From Elainella sp. Prado103 (GTDB lineage: Bacteria > Cyanobacteriota > Cyanobacteriia > Elainellales > Elainellaceae), in contig JALOOM010000051.1 in the NCBI GenBank assembly GCA_025454395.1, forward strand, positions 1 to 64,000: a stretch of 64,000 bases of DNA. The letters run 5' to 3'. Positions 18,206 through 27,459 of the stretch are shown here, piece after piece; position 1 is the first letter of the stretch, and every line of letters starts with the position of its first letter. A model generated the notes under the pieces. It worked only from the letters and a program-made list of their open reading frames with translations. It was not told the origin of the DNA and made no database searches. The translations under genes were made by a program, and so were the position numbers.

Positions 18206-20581
18206 ATGGCAAATCTAGATAGTTCATGGCAAGCCTCTGTCATTAAGTTAGCCCATGCTGGGAATTCGCAAGCAATTGCGTTTTGGCTGAATCACTACCT
18301 GGTTCCTCAAGGGGTTTGCGCTCAGGTTGTTGTAGAACCCACAGGCAATCTCCATATTCGGATTGTTTGCCGTCAGGCTCCTGATCGTGAGCGGCTGGTA
18401 AGGTTTATCTGTCATCGACTCTGTAAGCTGAATTCTGAAGTCATTCGTCAAGTTCGGATCACGGCTCAAATGGTCGGGTCTCCTAGCGTGTTGTGGGAAC
18501 AATCTGCTCGGATCATTCCACCGGCTGAACGGCAAACCGCTGCGCCTTCTAGAGATTCAATCGGTTCAATTAAAGATTCAGTTTCTGAAGTCAAGCTTCA
18601 AGCTCAAACAGTCTATGCCTTTGCTGGCAATGGCTCAGGCACCTCCAGGGCGGATCAATCCAGGGCGGATCAATTAAGTCAACCGGGTTTTGAGCAACCC
18701 AGAACCGCTCAACGATCGACGGTTGCTGGAGCCAATTCTACCCATCTAGCCAATTCAACGGCGCATCCAACTCCTTCAAAAACGAATCACATCCCCGTTG
18801 CCATCCCTGCGGCACTCTCCTCCACCGCCGTCCAGTCGAAAGTCGTTCGATCGAAATCTGCGTCAAAATCTAAAAAGAAAGCAGTTCGCTCCCCAGTGCC
18901 GCCAGCTCAGTTCAAGCGATCTCCATCGCTCTCTCGATCGGCTCAGTTAGATCGAGGGATAAACCTAAAGCAGCAATGGCAGAATCGCTCCCAATGGGGA
19001 TCCAATTTGCAGGCGTGGACAGCTCAAACCCGCAGTCAAGCGCTAGAATCCGCCGATCGATCGATCCAGTGGTTTGCCAGTCAAACATCCTCTACCAGAG
19101 CGATCATGCTGGGGGGGGCTGCGGTAGCGGCCTTCTTAATTGGCTGTAGTTTTGAATTGGTAGGCTACTATGCCGATTCTGGCACGCTGCAACAATCTAA
19201 AGCGACCCTGACTGGGTTACTCCGTTCTGTGCCTGTCCCTTCTGGATCAGTCAAAACAGCGATCGATCGATCAACCATTATCCGGCAGCCCGTTCTCAAC
19301 CCGGAAGATCCGACCATCAGTTTGGTCTTTACCCACCAGGCCGCTTTGACGAGGCTCAAACCCGGACAAGTGTTGCCGCCTGCATCGACGGATCACATCA
19401 CACCCCTCGTGACTCGCATCGAAACATTTCGCTTATCCGACATGCTGGTGACCAATTTGAGCGATCCACTGGCAACCTCGTCTCCCCAGTCGGCATCAGG
19501 TCGAGTAGATCAGGTGGCAGCCAAACAGTCAGATTTAGTGGCTGATCCTTTTAGTGCCGTATCCAGTACCGCTGAACCCGGTGCAGATGATCCATCAACC
19601 TGGACTGATCCATCAGAACCACCGATCGATCCAGGCGATCCAGACAATCCGGACGATCCGGACACTAACTCCGCCCTCACTGAGGGGTCAGAGTCGGAGT
19701 CTGAAACCGCCACGAAAAAGGCAGCTCCACTCAGACTTCAAGAACTCCTGGCTAACGGAATTGATGTCGTAAATCTGTCCGATTCCAGTATTCCGGCAGG
19801 AACAGCCATTCCAGAAACCGCTAATTCAACCTCTAGTTCAACCCCAGATGCCTTCAGCCTGCTCCAACACAACCAGATTCATCCGATCGGGGCAGGAGCC
19901 AATCTTGCGGAAGCCCGTCGTCCAGTGATTTTTGAAGTGAAAGGGAAGCGGATTGCTTATTTAGGCTACTCCGACTCTTCGCCCCAAGCTGCTAGCGAAA
20001 CGAGGGCAGGCGTGAATATCGGAGTCAATCCCCAGATGGAAGCTGACATTAAAGCAATTCGCGACCAGGTAGATTGGATTGTCGTCAACTTCAATTGGAA
20101 CCGAGCATTGCGGGCCTATCCCGAAGACTGGCAAGTCAGCCTCACCCATGCTGCGATCGATCATGGTGCTGATTTAGTGGTGGGTTATCATCCCATCACC
20201 ACCCAAGGCAGTGAAATTTACAACGGGCGAGCCATTGTCTATTCTCTAGGGAGTGCAGTGGAAGAGTACAGCAAGCTGGCAGCAGGCGATTATGATACAG
20301 CCGCCCTGAAGGTCACCCTGAAAGACCACATCATGGAGTTGGAGTTTTTGCCCATTCAAGTGCGACGGGGGCAAGCTGAAGTGGCCAAAGGTGAATTGGG
20401 CAGCACTTTGTTGCAATATCTGGAGCAAGCTTCCAGTCTGTTTGACCAACCCCTCCGATCGCCCACCAGTTTGAACGCTCAAATTCGGTTGTCGTTACCG
20501 GCTGCCCCAGACACAGAAATGCCGACCGATCCATTTATTAGCTATCCTGAACCTGCTTTAGGCCCTGAGCCCCAGCCCTAG
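18206..20581 (+). CDS. Membrane-anchored protein with CapA-like C-terminal domain
   Basis: The 791-aa protein has an N-terminal module (about 1-100) shared with the PrsW-like protein at 50779-52152, then a long S/A/Q-rich linker and one membrane helix (IMLGGAAVAAFLIGCSFELV). The C-terminal domain resembles CapA/PgsA (poly-gamma-glutamate capsule) metallophosphatase-like proteins: FEVKGKRIAYLGYSD, GADLVVGYHP, EIYNGRAIVYSLGS. The usual metal-binding motifs appear altered: the NNH motif position reads LSDSS and the NxHWG position reads NFNWNR. The domain may therefore not be catalytic. An Asp/Pro-rich insert (DPGDPDNPDDPD) splits it. ATG 18206 is used since GGAGTGGA lies just upstream; an upstream frame from 18074 has no support. 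Confidence 0.8.
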   Translation: MANLDSSWQASVIKLAHAGNSQAIAFWLNHYLVPQGVCAQVVVEPTGNLHIRIVCRQAPDRERLVRFICHRLCKLNSEVIRQVRITAQMVGSPSVLWEQSARIIPPAERQTAAPSRDSIGSIKDSVSEVKLQAQTVYAFAGNGSGTSRADQSRADQLSQPGFEQPRTAQRSTVAGANSTHLANSTAHPTPSKTNHIPVAIPAALSSTAVQSKVVRSKSASKSKKKAVRSPVPPAQFKRSPSLSRSAQLDRGINLKQQWQNRSQWGSNLQAWTAQTRSQALESADRSIQWFASQTSSTRAIMLGGAAVAAFLIGCSFELVGYYADSGTLQQSKATLTGLLRSVPVPSGSVKTAIDRSTIIRQPVLNPEDPTISLVFTHQAALTRLKPGQVLPPASTDHITPLVTRIETFRLSDMLVTNLSDPLATSSPQSASGRVDQVAAKQSDLVADPFSAVSSTAEPGADDPSTWTDPSEPPIDPGDPDNPDDPDTNSALTEGSESESETATKKAAPLRLQELLANGIDVVNLSDSSIPAGTAIPETANSTSSSTPDAFSLLQHNQIHPIGAGANLAEARRPVIFEVKGKRIAYLGYSDSSPQAASETRAGVNIGVNPQMEADIKAIRDQVDWIVVNFNWNRALRAYPEDWQVSLTHAAIDHGADLVVGYHPITTQGSEIYNGRAIVYSLGSAVEEYSKLAAGDYDTAALKVTLKDHIMELEFLPIQVRRGQAEVAKGELGSTLLQYLEQASSLFDQPLRSPTSLNAQIRLSLPAAPDTEMPTDPFISYPEPALGPEPQP
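18644..18673. repeat. 15-bp in-frame tandem duplication
   Basis: The unit tccagggcggatcaa occurs twice, exactly, encoding SRADQ SRADQ. The frame is kept. Confidence 0.9.
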
Positions 20582-20609
20582 TTCTCCGGTTTTGTGGGAG
20601 GAAAATCCA

Positions 20610-21485
20610 GTGTTTACAGTAACAACCGAGCAACGGCAATACCAAACTTATATCTTGCAGGATCAGTCCAGTGCCACAGTCGTAGAAGTTGTGCCAGCGC
20701 GGGGAGGAATAATTACCCAATGGCGGGTACAGGATCAAGATATTTTGTATCTCGATCACGATCGGTTCCAAGATCCCACTTTAACCGTGCGCGGTGGTAT
20801 TCCCATCCTGTTTCCGATCTGCGGCAATTTGCCCCACAACACCTATACCTACCTGGCACAGGCTTATCAGCTTAAGCAGCATGGGTTTGCGCGCGATCTG
20901 CCCTGGCAAGTCGTCGATCAATCAACTCAAGATGCAGCATCTCTGACCCTAGAACTCAGCAGCACCGAACAAACCAAGTGTCTGTATCCCTTTGATTTTC
21001 AATTGCGGTTTACCTATCAGCTTTGTGGTCGCACCCTCAGTCTTCAGCAGCAATACACCAATCGATCGGAGCGGGCAATGCCGTTTTCAACGGGTTTGCA
21101 TCCCTACTTTTGGGTTGGAGATAAAACCCAACTCCAGTTTGAGATTCCAGCGATCCAACTGCAAAGCCAGCCAGATCATAGTCAGCATCCCTTCCACGGG
21201 CAATTCAATTTTGAGACCGATGAGATCGATGTCGCCTTCCGGCAGCTTTCGCAACAGACCACTCGAGTGATCGATCGGCAACGCCAGCTCAGCTTAACAA
21301 TGGATTACGATGCCGTTTATTCCACGCTGGTTTTCTGGACAGTCAAAGGGAAAGATTTCTATTGCTTAGAACCCTGGAGTGCACCGAGAAATGCCCTGAA
21401 CAGTGGTGACAATCTTCTGGAACTTCAACCTGGAGCCAGTCTAGAAACCAGAGTACAATTGGCTGTAGACTTGCTGCAGAATTAA
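20610..21485 (+). CDS. Aldose 1-epimerase / hexose-6-phosphate mutarotase-like protein
   Basis: The 291-aa protein has the galactose-mutarotase fold markers: RGGIPILFPICGN near residue 60, KQHGFARDLPW with the catalytic-type His, FSTGLHPYFWVGD with a second His, and CLEPWSAPRNALN near the C-terminus carrying the general-base-type Glu. It likely interconverts sugar or sugar-phosphate anomers in the cytosol. The start is taken as GTG 20610 because GGGAGGA ends 7 nt upstream; the frame could be read from TTG 20592, but that would swallow the ribosome binding site. It begins 28 bp after the CapA-like gene, so the two probably form an operon. Confidence 0.88.
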   Translation: MFTVTTEQRQYQTYILQDQSSATVVEVVPARGGIITQWRVQDQDILYLDHDRFQDPTLTVRGGIPILFPICGNLPHNTYTYLAQAYQLKQHGFARDLPWQVVDQSTQDAASLTLELSSTEQTKCLYPFDFQLRFTYQLCGRTLSLQQQYTNRSERAMPFSTGLHPYFWVGDKTQLQFEIPAIQLQSQPDHSQHPFHGQFNFETDEIDVAFRQLSQQTTRVIDRQRQLSLTMDYDAVYSTLVFWTVKGKDFYCLEPWSAPRNALNSGDNLLELQPGASLETRVQLAVDLLQN

Positions 21486-22092
21486 GCAGCTTCTCAGCTA
21501 CCGCAATTGGTGCGCTACCGCAATTGGTGCGGCTCCCAAGGTGATGAAACTTTCCAGCATTTTTCCAGGTGTTGAGCTTGTTGATTGCGTCGCAAATGGG
21601 GGAGGAGCGGTAAATGCTTCAGAGCCCAGCAGTGGAGGTTTGTGCGCAAAGATTTCATAGGAGTAATTCAAAAGTAACTTCAGATCAACCTGACTCTGAA
21701 ACCCTGAGTATGACGAGACTTAAAGCCTTGCTCGCAAGATATATTCAGACCCGAGATAGACAAGGTTCATAGTTTCAGCTTGCCCAATTCTGATAAAGTT
21801 TGCCAGTCCCCATAAGGGGAATCGCATCAAGATTCTGTAACTTTTGCGACTGTTTGATGGCAGTTATAGATTGGCTGAGGATTGCTGAGCTGAGGATCGT
21901 AGGAGCTTGAGCGATCGGGTAATACCCTGGCAAGCCCTGAATCAACCCCCATCCTGATTCCATTTTCAGAGCCATTACAAGTCAACCTGTCACTTCTGAA
22001 GGGAATTGATTATATTGAGGAAATTGATGCGATCGAAATGGAGACACCTGCATTGTGATCGCGCCCTTGATTGGTTTGACTAGGAGGCTACG
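21486..22092. other. Intergenic region before the S1-domain gene
   Basis: No gene is supported in these 600 bp; a short minus-strand frame at 21775-21975 has no family. It contains an exact 17-bp duplication at 21497-21530 and a CCCC-ATAA-GGGG hairpin near 21815. It probably carries the promoter and leader of the S1 gene. Confidence 0.5.
21497..21530. repeat. 17-bp tandem duplication
   Basis: The unit gctaccgcaattggtgc occurs twice, exactly. Confidence 0.95.
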
Positions 22093-22992
22093 TTGTCCTT
22101 TTCTACTGACGACTTTGCAAGAGCACTGGAGCAACATGACTATCAGTTTCAGAAGGGTCAGGTTGTGCGCGGAAAAGTGGCCAGCTACGAGTCCGACGGT
22201 GTCTATGTCGATATTGGTGGTAAGGCGGCGGCTTTTTTGCCCGCTGACGAGGCTGCCCTGAGTCCTATTTCTAATCCTGAAGAAATCTTGCCGATCGGCG
22301 AGTCATTTGATTTTTTAATCACCCGCGAACAAGATGCTGATGGACAGGTCACTCTGTCGCTACGCCAGCTTTTGATGAAGCAAGTTTGGCAAGATCTGGC
22401 GGATCTAATGGAGTCGAAGCAAAGTGTGCAAGCCAGGGTCAATGGAGTCAACAAAGGAGGAGTCACCGTTGATGTCCGTGGCATTCGAGGGTTTATCCCC
22501 CGCTCCCATCTCGTCGATCGCGACAATCTAGACTCTTTGGTCGGCAAAGCCCTGGTCGTCAGCCCCATCGAAGTAGATGCCGATCGCCGCAAGCTCGTTC
22601 TTTCCCAACGCTTGGCTACTCAAGCCGCTAGTTTAAGCCAATTGGTCGCCGGTCAGTTGATCACCGGACGGATCGCCAGCATCAAGCCGTTCGGGGTATT
22701 TGTTGAGTTTGAAGGCACAACTGGCTTACTCCACATTAACCAGGTCAGCAAAAACTATGTTGCCTCCCTCGAATCCATATTCTCCTATGGGCAAACCATC
22801 AAAGCTTTAATTTTGGAAGTCGATGATGTCAAAAAACGAGTCTCCCTTTCCACCAAGATCCTGGAGAACTTTCCCGGCGAAATCATTGAGAATCTGGCTG
22901 GGGTAATGGAAACGGCTGAAGCGAGAGCTGAAAAGCTGAACCAAGCCGCCCCGACCTCAACCCAGGTGGAAGAGCAAACCCCATCCAGTTAG
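22093..22992 (+). CDS. S1 RNA-binding domain protein (ribosomal protein S1 homologue)
   Basis: This 299-aa protein carries three S1 domains: about 20-90 (GQVVRGKVASYESDGVYVDI), 108-175 (VNGVNKGGVTVDVRGIRGFIP) and 190-260 (GRIASIKPFGVFVEFEGTTGLLHI). This size and three-domain layout fit the shorter cyanobacterial and chloroplast S1 proteins, which help bring mRNA to the 30S subunit. Cyanobacteria often have more than one S1 gene, so which paralogue this is cannot be told. The start is TTG 22093, supported by a perfect AGGAGG five bases upstream. A Q/T/E-rich tail ends the protein. Confidence 0.9.
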   Translation: MSFSTDDFARALEQHDYQFQKGQVVRGKVASYESDGVYVDIGGKAAAFLPADEAALSPISNPEEILPIGESFDFLITREQDADGQVTLSLRQLLMKQVWQDLADLMESKQSVQARVNGVNKGGVTVDVRGIRGFIPRSHLVDRDNLDSLVGKALVVSPIEVDADRRKLVLSQRLATQAASLSQLVAGQLITGRIASIKPFGVFVEFEGTTGLLHINQVSKNYVASLESIFSYGQTIKALILEVDDVKKRVSLSTKILENFPGEIIENLAGVMETAEARAEKLNQAAPTSTQVEEQTPSS

Positions 22993-23024
22993 CATCAAAC
23001 TGCCGCTCGACAAGCGTTCAAGCA

Positions 23025-23717
23025 CTAGCCTGCCAGTTCTTCGGCCAAAACTTGCTGATAGATTTCTGGCAGCCAGTCGGTCATACTGTTCGATTCAATG
23101 CCATAACCCAAACTCGTCCAAGTGGGAGAAAGCAAGGCCAACACTTCCTCCAGCCGATCTTGCCGCAATAGTTCGGTTAAATCAACGCCCCATGCTGCTG
23201 GATCACTCAACCAGCGATAGACGACTTCATCTTGATACTCCGGAGCAAAGCTATATGCACGCCGAAACCACAATCCGGTAGGGCGCGGATGATATTTGGC
23301 AGCCTGCTCTAGCCAGGTGGTGGTGATGAACTGATAACGTCCAGCCGCAGTCGTACAATCCCCCAGGTTTGGCCCAGCTACAATCGGCACACATTGATCC
23401 GGATGGCGCTTGAGATCCTCAAATCGATCGCCCCCATACAACAAGGAATAGGGGCGCGAGCTATTCGATTCGGCGGCTGAAATCGTCCGCATCAGAGCGC
23501 GAATATAAGGATTACCGCCCTGTTTGACCAAGGGAGCAGGCGTAAATGTCCAAACGGGTTCTTCTGGGGAGCGAGGGGATCGTCCCCATAGGATCAGGCT
23601 AATACTCAGAACGAGAACCACAGCGAGCCAGTGCTGAGGCGTTAACCGATCGCGGATCGGGCGATCAGGCTTGGATGAGGATGGAGCCGGATCAATAGGC
23701 GGTTGAATTGAAGTCAC
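23025..23717 (-). CDS. GH104 lysozyme-like protein
   Basis: The 230-aa protein has one N-terminal membrane segment (HWLAVVLVLSISLILWG, about 29-45) and a periplasmic domain like phage lambda endolysin (glycoside hydrolase family 104). Family marks are ALMRTISAAESNS, with the likely catalytic Glu, PYSLLYGGDRFEDLKRHP, and TTAAGRYQFITTTWLEQAA. It should cut glycan strands of peptidoglycan by transglycosylase action. No holin or phage gene is nearby, so this looks like a housekeeping envelope enzyme and not a prophage remnant. It follows the NAD(P)-binding gene by 40 bp. Confidence 0.87.
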   Translation of the reverse strand: MTSIQPPIDPAPSSSKPDRPIRDRLTPQHWLAVVLVLSISLILWGRSPRSPEEPVWTFTPAPLVKQGGNPYIRALMRTISAAESNSSRPYSLLYGGDRFEDLKRHPDQCVPIVAGPNLGDCTTAAGRYQFITTTWLEQAAKYHPRPTGLWFRRAYSFAPEYQDEVVYRWLSDPAAWGVDLTELLRQDRLEEVLALLSPTWTSLGYGIESNSMTDWLPEIYQQVLAEELAG

Positions 23718-23757
23718 TACTTTCGGAGAAGCTACTACCTAAGTGGATGAGTTTTCA

Positions 23758-24423
23758 CTATGCCACCTTAGCAAATAGAGATTCGAATGGTTCGGGCGTG
23801 ACTTCCGGGCTGGCGACAATCTCCAGAACTTGATTGCGGGCAGTAGACTGAAACAAAGATTCAACGCAAACTTGAGCCACCTTCTGGCGTGGAATACTGC
23901 CTTCAAAGAGGGTATCAGCCTTCGCCATCACGATACCGTCGGTATTATCCTCATTCTTCAACCCACCCGGACGAACGATCGTATAGGTCAAGCCACTGGC
24001 TTGCAAATATTCTTCTGCCCGCTTTTTCCAGACCAAAATCAGCCAGAATAAATTGAGTGGGTGAAACAATTGAGAAGTACAGAGGGAAGACACCATCACG
24101 AAATGTTGAATACCCTGTTCTTTCGCCAGATCCACAAGATTTTTAGTGCCTTCATAATCGACTTTGTAGGGCCCAGTTGGATCAAAGCTGGGGGCTGCTC
24201 CTGTGGCACAGAATAACACCGTGCTGTCACCGATCCCCGATCGCAAGCTATCCGGCTGAAGCACGTCGCCTACCACAATCTCAGCTTCAGGAGGCAGGAT
24301 TTGACGAGCTTTCTCCCGATCCCTGACCAGCGCTCGGACGGGAATTCCACGCTGTACAAGTTCGCTTACAATGCGTCGTCCGGTTTCTCCGGTGGCTCCT
24401 GCTACAAACGCTTTCATCGTCAT
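23758..24423 (-). CDS. NAD(P)-binding atypical short-chain dehydrogenase
   Basis: This 221-aa protein opens with the dinucleotide-binding motif MKAFVAGATGETGRRIV (GATGxTG). It continues with a Rossmann fold resembling Tic62/Ycf39-like atypical SDRs (YTIVRPGGLKNE near residue 160). The classical YxxxK catalytic pair is not obvious, as is usual in this group, which often acts in reductive or regulatory roles in chloroplasts and cyanobacteria. Two adjacent ATG codons (24423, 24417) are possible. The GH104 gene follows on the same strand. Confidence 0.85.
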   Translation of the reverse strand: MTMKAFVAGATGETGRRIVSELVQRGIPVRALVRDREKARQILPPEAEIVVGDVLQPDSLRSGIGDSTVLFCATGAAPSFDPTGPYKVDYEGTKNLVDLAKEQGIQHFVMVSSLCTSQLFHPLNLFWLILVWKKRAEEYLQASGLTYTIVRPGGLKNEDNTDGIVMAKADTLFEGSIPRQKVAQVCVESLFQSTARNQVLEIVASPEVTPEPFESLFAKVA

Positions 24424-25092
24424 GACTGTTAGATCAAAAATAGATAGATCACCAATAGATCAGAAGATCAGAAATGGGTTCAATACTCAAGTGAACTGCA
24501 TCACGTGAGCTGAATCCAAGCATCCTGCATCAAGGCATCCTGGATGTACCCTGTCTCTTACCTTACTTTATCTTCTCCTCAAGTTTTGTGGCGCTTACAT
24601 TCGCCAGATCTCCGTGAATCAAACAGGATCGCACCAACTCGATCGCCCAATGCAAAGCATTCCTCCGTAGATCAACTATGGTTTGACCGCCGAAGGAAAA
24701 GATATGCTGAACACAACGATATCATCCAAATCATTCGGGTTATCCAGATTATCCAGATTATCCAGATTATCCAGATTATCCAGGTCGAAAGCATCGCATA
24801 GTACTGATCCAATTCGTAGCCTTGGGTCAAGCGTGCCTCTGGGCAACCCGATCGAGATGAGTTGTTCAAAACTTAATGTTTGCTAGTGGATATCCGAAAA
24901 TTGATAGTCTAATCACCGTCACTCTAACCACGGTTGCTAGACTGGGAAAACGGTCGCGTTCCGTGGCGATATCCGGACTCCCATCCTCAGTTTTCGTTTC
25001 CCCGAATTGAGATGTCAGTTAGGATATCCATAGTAAGGGAGAGCCACTGACAGACAGCAATCATTGCAGAACAGATTCCAGGAAATTGGTGT
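24424..25092. other. Intergenic region with low-complexity repeat
   Basis: This divergent gap has no supported gene. Frames through 24544-24869 on both strands are low-complexity products of a 9-bp tandem array. Promoters for the two flanking divergent genes should lie here. Confidence 0.55.
24740..24783. repeat. 9-bp tandem repeat, 4.9 copies
   Basis: The unit ttatccaga is repeated almost five times without mismatch. Confidence 0.95.
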
Positions 25093-25863
25093 ATGCAGGC
25101 AGATTCCGCTGAACAGTACTCTCTTGAACCCTCCTCCCCCATTATTGGGGTAACTTCTGGACTGATTGATAGTGCTGCCTTGGAAGGATATCCCCCCGAT
25201 CACAAATCTCATGACGAGCAAGAGCCTGCCCGTTTCCATGGTGCTTTTGCAAGCTGTATGGAAATGTACGCGGATGCGGCTACCGTCGCCCACTATTTAG
25301 ATCTCCATCGCGACTGGTTTCCCCGTTGTGCATTGCCCATGGCAACCGATCCAATCGACGCAAACGGCTATGCCTTAACGATCGGCCGCTTTGGCTCCTT
25401 TGGATACGAAATCGAACCCAAGATTGGCTTGAATTTGCTCCCTCAAGATCAAGGCATTTATCGCATTCAAACCATTCCCATCCCGGATTACCATCCCCCA
25501 GGCTATGCAGTAGATTTTCAAGCCGCCCTGCAATTAGTGGAAATTTCGCCCGATGAAACGCTGGCAAAATCCTTGCGCAAGAGCGGATTAGCTCAAGTGC
25601 CAGATCAGATCACCCAAGTTGAATGGGAACTCGATCTGCAAGTGATGATCCAGTTTCCACGCTTCATTCAGGCCTTACCCAAGTCGTTAGTTCAAACCAC
25701 GGGCGATAAACTACTGAATGAGATCGTTCGCCAAGTCTCGCGTCGCTTGACCTACAAGGTACAGCAAGATTTCCACACCACAGCCAACATTCCATTCCCG
25801 AAAAAGCATCGCAAGCTGTGGCAGCGAGATTCCCATCCTGCCACCCCTTCCATTGATCCCTAA
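25093..25863 (+). CDS. DUF1997 family protein
   Basis: This 256-aa protein matches the DUF1997 family of cyanobacteria and plant plastids in its central region (YLDLHRDWFPRCALPM, YALTIGRFGSFGYEIEPKIGLNL, PDYHPPGYAVDFQAALQL). It then has a helical C-terminal segment (QVSRRLTYKVQQDFH). The fold resembles lipid- or polyketide-binding START-like proteins in outline, but this is inference. ATG 25093 has AGGAA about 8 nt upstream. No operon partner is obvious. Confidence 0.85.
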   Translation: MQADSAEQYSLEPSSPIIGVTSGLIDSAALEGYPPDHKSHDEQEPARFHGAFASCMEMYADAATVAHYLDLHRDWFPRCALPMATDPIDANGYALTIGRFGSFGYEIEPKIGLNLLPQDQGIYRIQTIPIPDYHPPGYAVDFQAALQLVEISPDETLAKSLRKSGLAQVPDQITQVEWELDLQVMIQFPRFIQALPKSLVQTTGDKLLNEIVRQVSRRLTYKVQQDFHTTANIPFPKKHRKLWQRDSHPATPSIDP

Positions 25864-25932
25864 GGGCATCGATTGACTGTCACTTCTGCGCGGATACCTG
25901 ACAGAATTTACGCTAGCGTAGGGAAGAAGTGA

Positions 25933-27342
25933 GTGACAGGGAAGGTGTCTGTGTTTCGCCTCAAATGTTTGTGGGTGAGCCTATTCGCGCTCGGAGTGAT
26001 GGGAGCTTTGGGGGGCTGTGCCAATAGTCCTTGGGCAACCCAAATTCAGCAGTCTCTGGCGGCCGATCCGCGTCTGCAAGACAATACGTCCCCCGGCTCT
26101 GGGGTTGACCCAGACTTCTCCAGTTCTGAAGTACCCCAACTGCCCGCCAACTTTCCAGCCGAAATTCCCCGCTATCCGAATGCGGAACTCGTGAGCGTCA
26201 CGAGTCGGACAGCCGAAGCTGGGGGAGCAGTGCTCGATCCACAAGCCGTAGAAACACGCTGGCGTACCGCCGATTCCGTGGAACAGGTGCAACAGTTCTA
26301 TCAAGAGCGCTTCCAGACTGAGGACTGGCAGGTTGCCACTGAGGTATCCCCACTACAGGCGAGCCGAGATGGGTTACAGGTACGCTTGAGCTCCACATCC
26401 ACCAATGGCAACACTGAGTTTTCGTTGGAGTATCAATTCACCCATTTGGCTGGATCGATCCCACCAGACTCCTCAACAGCATCCACCGATCGCCCCAGTT
26501 CTGAGGTGCCCCGACCCGGCGATCCAAGCTTCATTGGGCCCCTGTTGCCAACCGATGCGGTTGCGCAGTCGAGTTCAGACAGCCCATCCAGCCTTAAGGA
26601 TATCGATCAGGCTCCTACTGAACTCCGATCCTACATCCACGATCTCGTCAAGCTGGGGGTTTTGCCCAACGAGCCCACCTTTCGACCTGCGGCTGAAATC
26701 TCTCGACGAGACTATGCCCGCTGGTTGGTCAATGCCAATAACTCCATTTATCAAAATCAGCCTGCCCGTAAGATTCGTCTAGCCTCCTCAACCGATCAAC
26801 CTGTCTTTCAGGATGTACCCTCAACCGATCCAGATTTTGGAGTCATTCAGGGATTGGCGAATGCTGGACTCATTCCCAGCCCCTTAGCGGGAGATAGCAA
26901 TGCCACTTTTCGCCCAGAGGCACCCTTGAGCCGAGAAGAACTGATTTTGTGGAAAGTCCCGGTTGATCTACGCCAAGCCTTACCGAATGCATCGATCGAC
27001 CTAATCCAGCAAACCTGGGGCTTCCAAGATGGAGCCAAAATTTCTCCGGCCGCAATGCGAGCTGTGCTAGCAGACTACCAAAATGGCGATCTATCCAATA
27101 TTCGGCGGGCTTTTGGCTACACAACGCTGTTTCAACCTCAGAAAACGGTTAGTCGGGCGGAAGCGGCTGCCGTCCTCTGGCAGTTTGGATCGCCAGGGAA
27201 CAACCTCTCGGCCAAAGATGCCTTACAAATTGACCAAACTCCAACTCCAACTCCATCGTCTGGATCATCTGGATCATCTGAATCGCCTGAATCGCCTGAA
27301 TCGCCTGCGGCATCCCCTCCCACTTCACCCACACAATTGTAA
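25933..27342 (+). CDS. S-layer homology (SLH) domain lipoprotein
   Basis: The protein has a lipoprotein signal (LWVSLFALGVMGALGGC; lipobox LGGC), so it should be lipid-anchored after cleavage. An envelope domain follows (FPAEIPRYPNAELVSVTSR, typical of proteins before SLH repeats), then two to three SLH repeats (LVKLGVLPNEPTFRPAAEISRRDYARWLV; VIQGLANAGLIP; FRPEAPLSREELILW). SLH domains bind peptidoglycan-linked polysaccharide. The C-terminal tail is an S/P-rich repeat made by 9-bp units. The start is GTG 25933 or one of two GTGs just downstream (25945, 25951), all preceded by purine-rich sequence. Confidence 0.85.
   Translation: MTGKVSVFRLKCLWVSLFALGVMGALGGCANSPWATQIQQSLAADPRLQDNTSPGSGVDPDFSSSEVPQLPANFPAEIPRYPNAELVSVTSRTAEAGGAVLDPQAVETRWRTADSVEQVQQFYQERFQTEDWQVATEVSPLQASRDGLQVRLSSTSTNGNTEFSLEYQFTHLAGSIPPDSSTASTDRPSSEVPRPGDPSFIGPLLPTDAVAQSSSDSPSSLKDIDQAPTELRSYIHDLVKLGVLPNEPTFRPAAEISRRDYARWLVNANNSIYQNQPARKIRLASSTDQPVFQDVPSTDPDFGVIQGLANAGLIPSPLAGDSNATFRPEAPLSREELILWKVPVDLRQALPNASIDLIQQTWGFQDGAKISPAAMRAVLADYQNGDLSNIRRAFGYTTLFQPQKTVSRAEAAAVLWQFGSPGNNLSAKDALQIDQTPTPTPSSGSSGSSESPESPESPAASPPTSPTQL
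27259..27306. repeat. 9-bp in-frame tandem repeats at the 3' end of the SLH gene
   Basis: Two units of tctggatca are followed by three units of gaatcgcct. They encode SGS-like and ESP repeats. The unit length is a multiple of three. Confidence 0.9.
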
Positions 27343-27459
27343 TGCCAGAGGCAAAAGCTAATGCCAGAGGCAAAACTGAAGTCCAGGAATCGAGTCAAAT
27401 TGCCTACCGTCAGGATGTAACGGAACCGCGATAATATTCCCACGGTAGGGGGAACTAAC

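Noticed and set aside
23025-23717. Prophage lysis gene
   Set aside because: The GH104 domain resembles phage endolysins, but no holin, capsid or integrase gene is nearby and the protein has its own membrane anchor.
24740-24783. Possible CRISPR array
   Set aside because: The units are 9 bp and directly adjacent with no spacers; no cas genes are seen in the window.
24544-24869. Open frames on both strands rich in I, Q and W
   Set aside because: They are reading frames of a 9-bp tandem repeat, so the frames are open without selection.
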